Part shown: positions 55,601-64,000 of the stretch, piece by piece
Position numbering within the stretch: position 1 is the stretch's first letter
How the letters are laid out: every line of letters starts with the position of its first letter
Assembly: GCF_965638725.1 (NCBI RefSeq)
Contig: NC_134960.1
Span: 1,862,501-1,926,500 of the forward strand
DNA: 64,000 nucleotides
DNA from: Aptenodytes patagonicus
Taxonomy: Eukaryota; Chordata; Aves; Sphenisciformes; Spheniscidae
Direction of reading: 5' to 3'
Made by a program: the position numbers and the translations under genes
Notes under the pieces: model-generated
Database searches by the model: none
What the model saw: the letters and a program-made list of their open reading frames with translations, nothing else
What the model was told of the DNA's origin: nothing

Positions 55601-56904
55601 ACATAAAATTTAAAAGTTATCATATTCCTAGGCTTGATATCAGCATCGAGTTGGATTATGCTAATGCTTTTACCTTGTTTACAATGCAGGGAAATACAAC
55701 AAACCCGTCGCCTTAAAAAGCGTCAAAGATTTAAACTTACACTGAGGGTTTATTCTGGCTTTGGCATCCTCTTAGATTTCACTATATTCAGAGTAGTAGA
55801 CAAAATGAAGCCAAATGAGTAAGAAATTACAGTAAGAGGCTAAAATGTTATTAAGGTGAAAAGACTAATATTTTAAAAACTGAGTGGCAGGTTGAAGTCG
55901 TCTTGTTTAGAATGGAATAGCTGGTTTTGCATAGCTTTCAAAGTAACACTGTAGCAGGTTTTGGGGTTTTTTTAAAATAATCAGGCAGCTGTCTAAAAAC
56001 ATGAAATAATGATTTTCTAAGCAGACGGCATTTTCATTTTAGACTGCAAATTATGTGGAAGAACATCTGTTTCTTTCCTGGAAGCACCTACTGTGCTTTT
56101 TGCAGATCAGTAAGGCACATTTATAAATCTCTTGATATGAAGTATAGCACATGTTAAGAGTTAGTACCACCTGATTTATCACCTTATTTTGTTTACTCCT
56201 TTAAGTCCCAATGCTTTATCAAGCTCAAAGGGAATCTTTTCCAACTTGGGGTTTTTTTTGTGTTGCAACAATTTGACGTACTTCTGTTAACTTGAGCAGC
56301 AAGACCAAACTGCAAAGTAAAATTTGTAAGAGGGGAGGTTGGCATTTTTTCAATCTGCATTTTTTGCAGTAGGAGAACACCGTATGGTCTAAGGCAAAAG
56401 GTGCAATATCGCCAGAACTTCACTGAGGTTACTGCTTTGAGCAGAAATGTCTTTTGGGAGTCAAGGGAGGAAGGGAGACCTGGAAACAACATCAAAGCTT
56501 GAGGTTAGAATATGTTGGAGAATGGGTGCCAATAAAGGTATGTCAGCAGCAAAAATAAAACCAAATCTACAGTAGAAGTCAGGCACTGAATGGGTGGGGG
56601 GATAAGAGTAAAATTGCAGAACATTTGGGGGATGTGGAGGAGAAAAAGTATTTTAGAAATGAATGGGAGATGTACAGCGTGGGTTGAAATAGCTAAATGA
56701 TTCAAGCAGGTAAAATGGTTTGAAATAGTTACTTGCCTGAGGACTTTGTGGATTTTTTCATTTTTTTTATTACTGCAAAAAGTTTCCCTGTTAGAAGCTA
56801 GCTGTAGATTGTGGGTTATAGCTCTTCTAAGTGCAAGGTGTCTTGAATTGGACAAACATCTTTTCAGTTTTGAGGAGTTCAGTCAGCAGGGGGTTCTTGA
56901 CTGA

Positions 56905-64000
<7,096 letters not shown>

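Noticed and set aside
56205-56260. TCTTTTCCAACTT, resembling the CR1 3' end
   Set aside because: The upstream words of the CR1 end (TTGGACT, GATGATC) are not convincingly present; too weak to call.

Overview
This is nuclear DNA from a sauropsid vertebrate, most probably a bird. Three spliced genes of an ancient conserved block can be read: HSPA4 (minus strand, 5' part), ZCCHC10 (plus, complete) and AFF4 (plus, 5' part). The same neighbours with the same relative orientation lie at human 5q31.1, which is recalled knowledge and not checked here. The avian assignment rests on a recognisable CR1 LINE 3' end at about 37.5 kb, no Alu, B1 or L1-like sequence noticed, short introns and sharp GC-rich promoter islands. 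The species cannot be named from the sequence.

Layout. 1-8002: HSPA4 coding exons 5 to 1 (residues 1-176 of about 840), with its promoter island to about 8290. 8290-21230: intergenic, no gene supported. 21230-22360: CpG island and promoter of ZCCHC10. 22012-33171: four ZCCHC10 coding exons that join to a 170-residue protein, followed by a 3' UTR to about 34.67 or 34.76 kb. 34.8-37.1 kb: intergenic, with a small GC-rich patch at 34.86-35.19 kb. 37.1-39.3 kb: CR1 remnant, then the AFF4 island and presumed exon 1. 38.5-57.0 kb: the long AFF4 intron 1. 57007-61790: four AFF4 coding exons (residues 1-349), with intron 5 running off the end. All splice junctions are GT-AG and keep phase, so the exon calls are firm. 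Transcript ends and promoter sites are inferred from motifs.

Function. HSPA4 is an Hsp110-type chaperone and nucleotide-exchange factor for Hsp70. ZCCHC10 is a small nuclear-type zinc-knuckle and serine-rich protein of poorly defined role. AFF4 is the scaffold of the super elongation complex; the part present covers the P-TEFb contact, the short degron-like motif altered in CHOPS syndrome and most of the ELL-binding segment. The genes are neighbours, not an operon, and nothing suggests a joint pathway.

No new multigene system, mobile island, CRISPR array or RNA gene was found. The observations most worth testing are a GC-rich upstream ATG that would splice in frame to AFF4 and add 18 residues, a triple CACGTG cluster in the AFF4 promoter, an HSE plus a TCTCGCGAGA element in the HSPA4 promoter, possible short AFF4 products by intron read-through, and a GC-converted CR1 fragment beside the AFF4 island.
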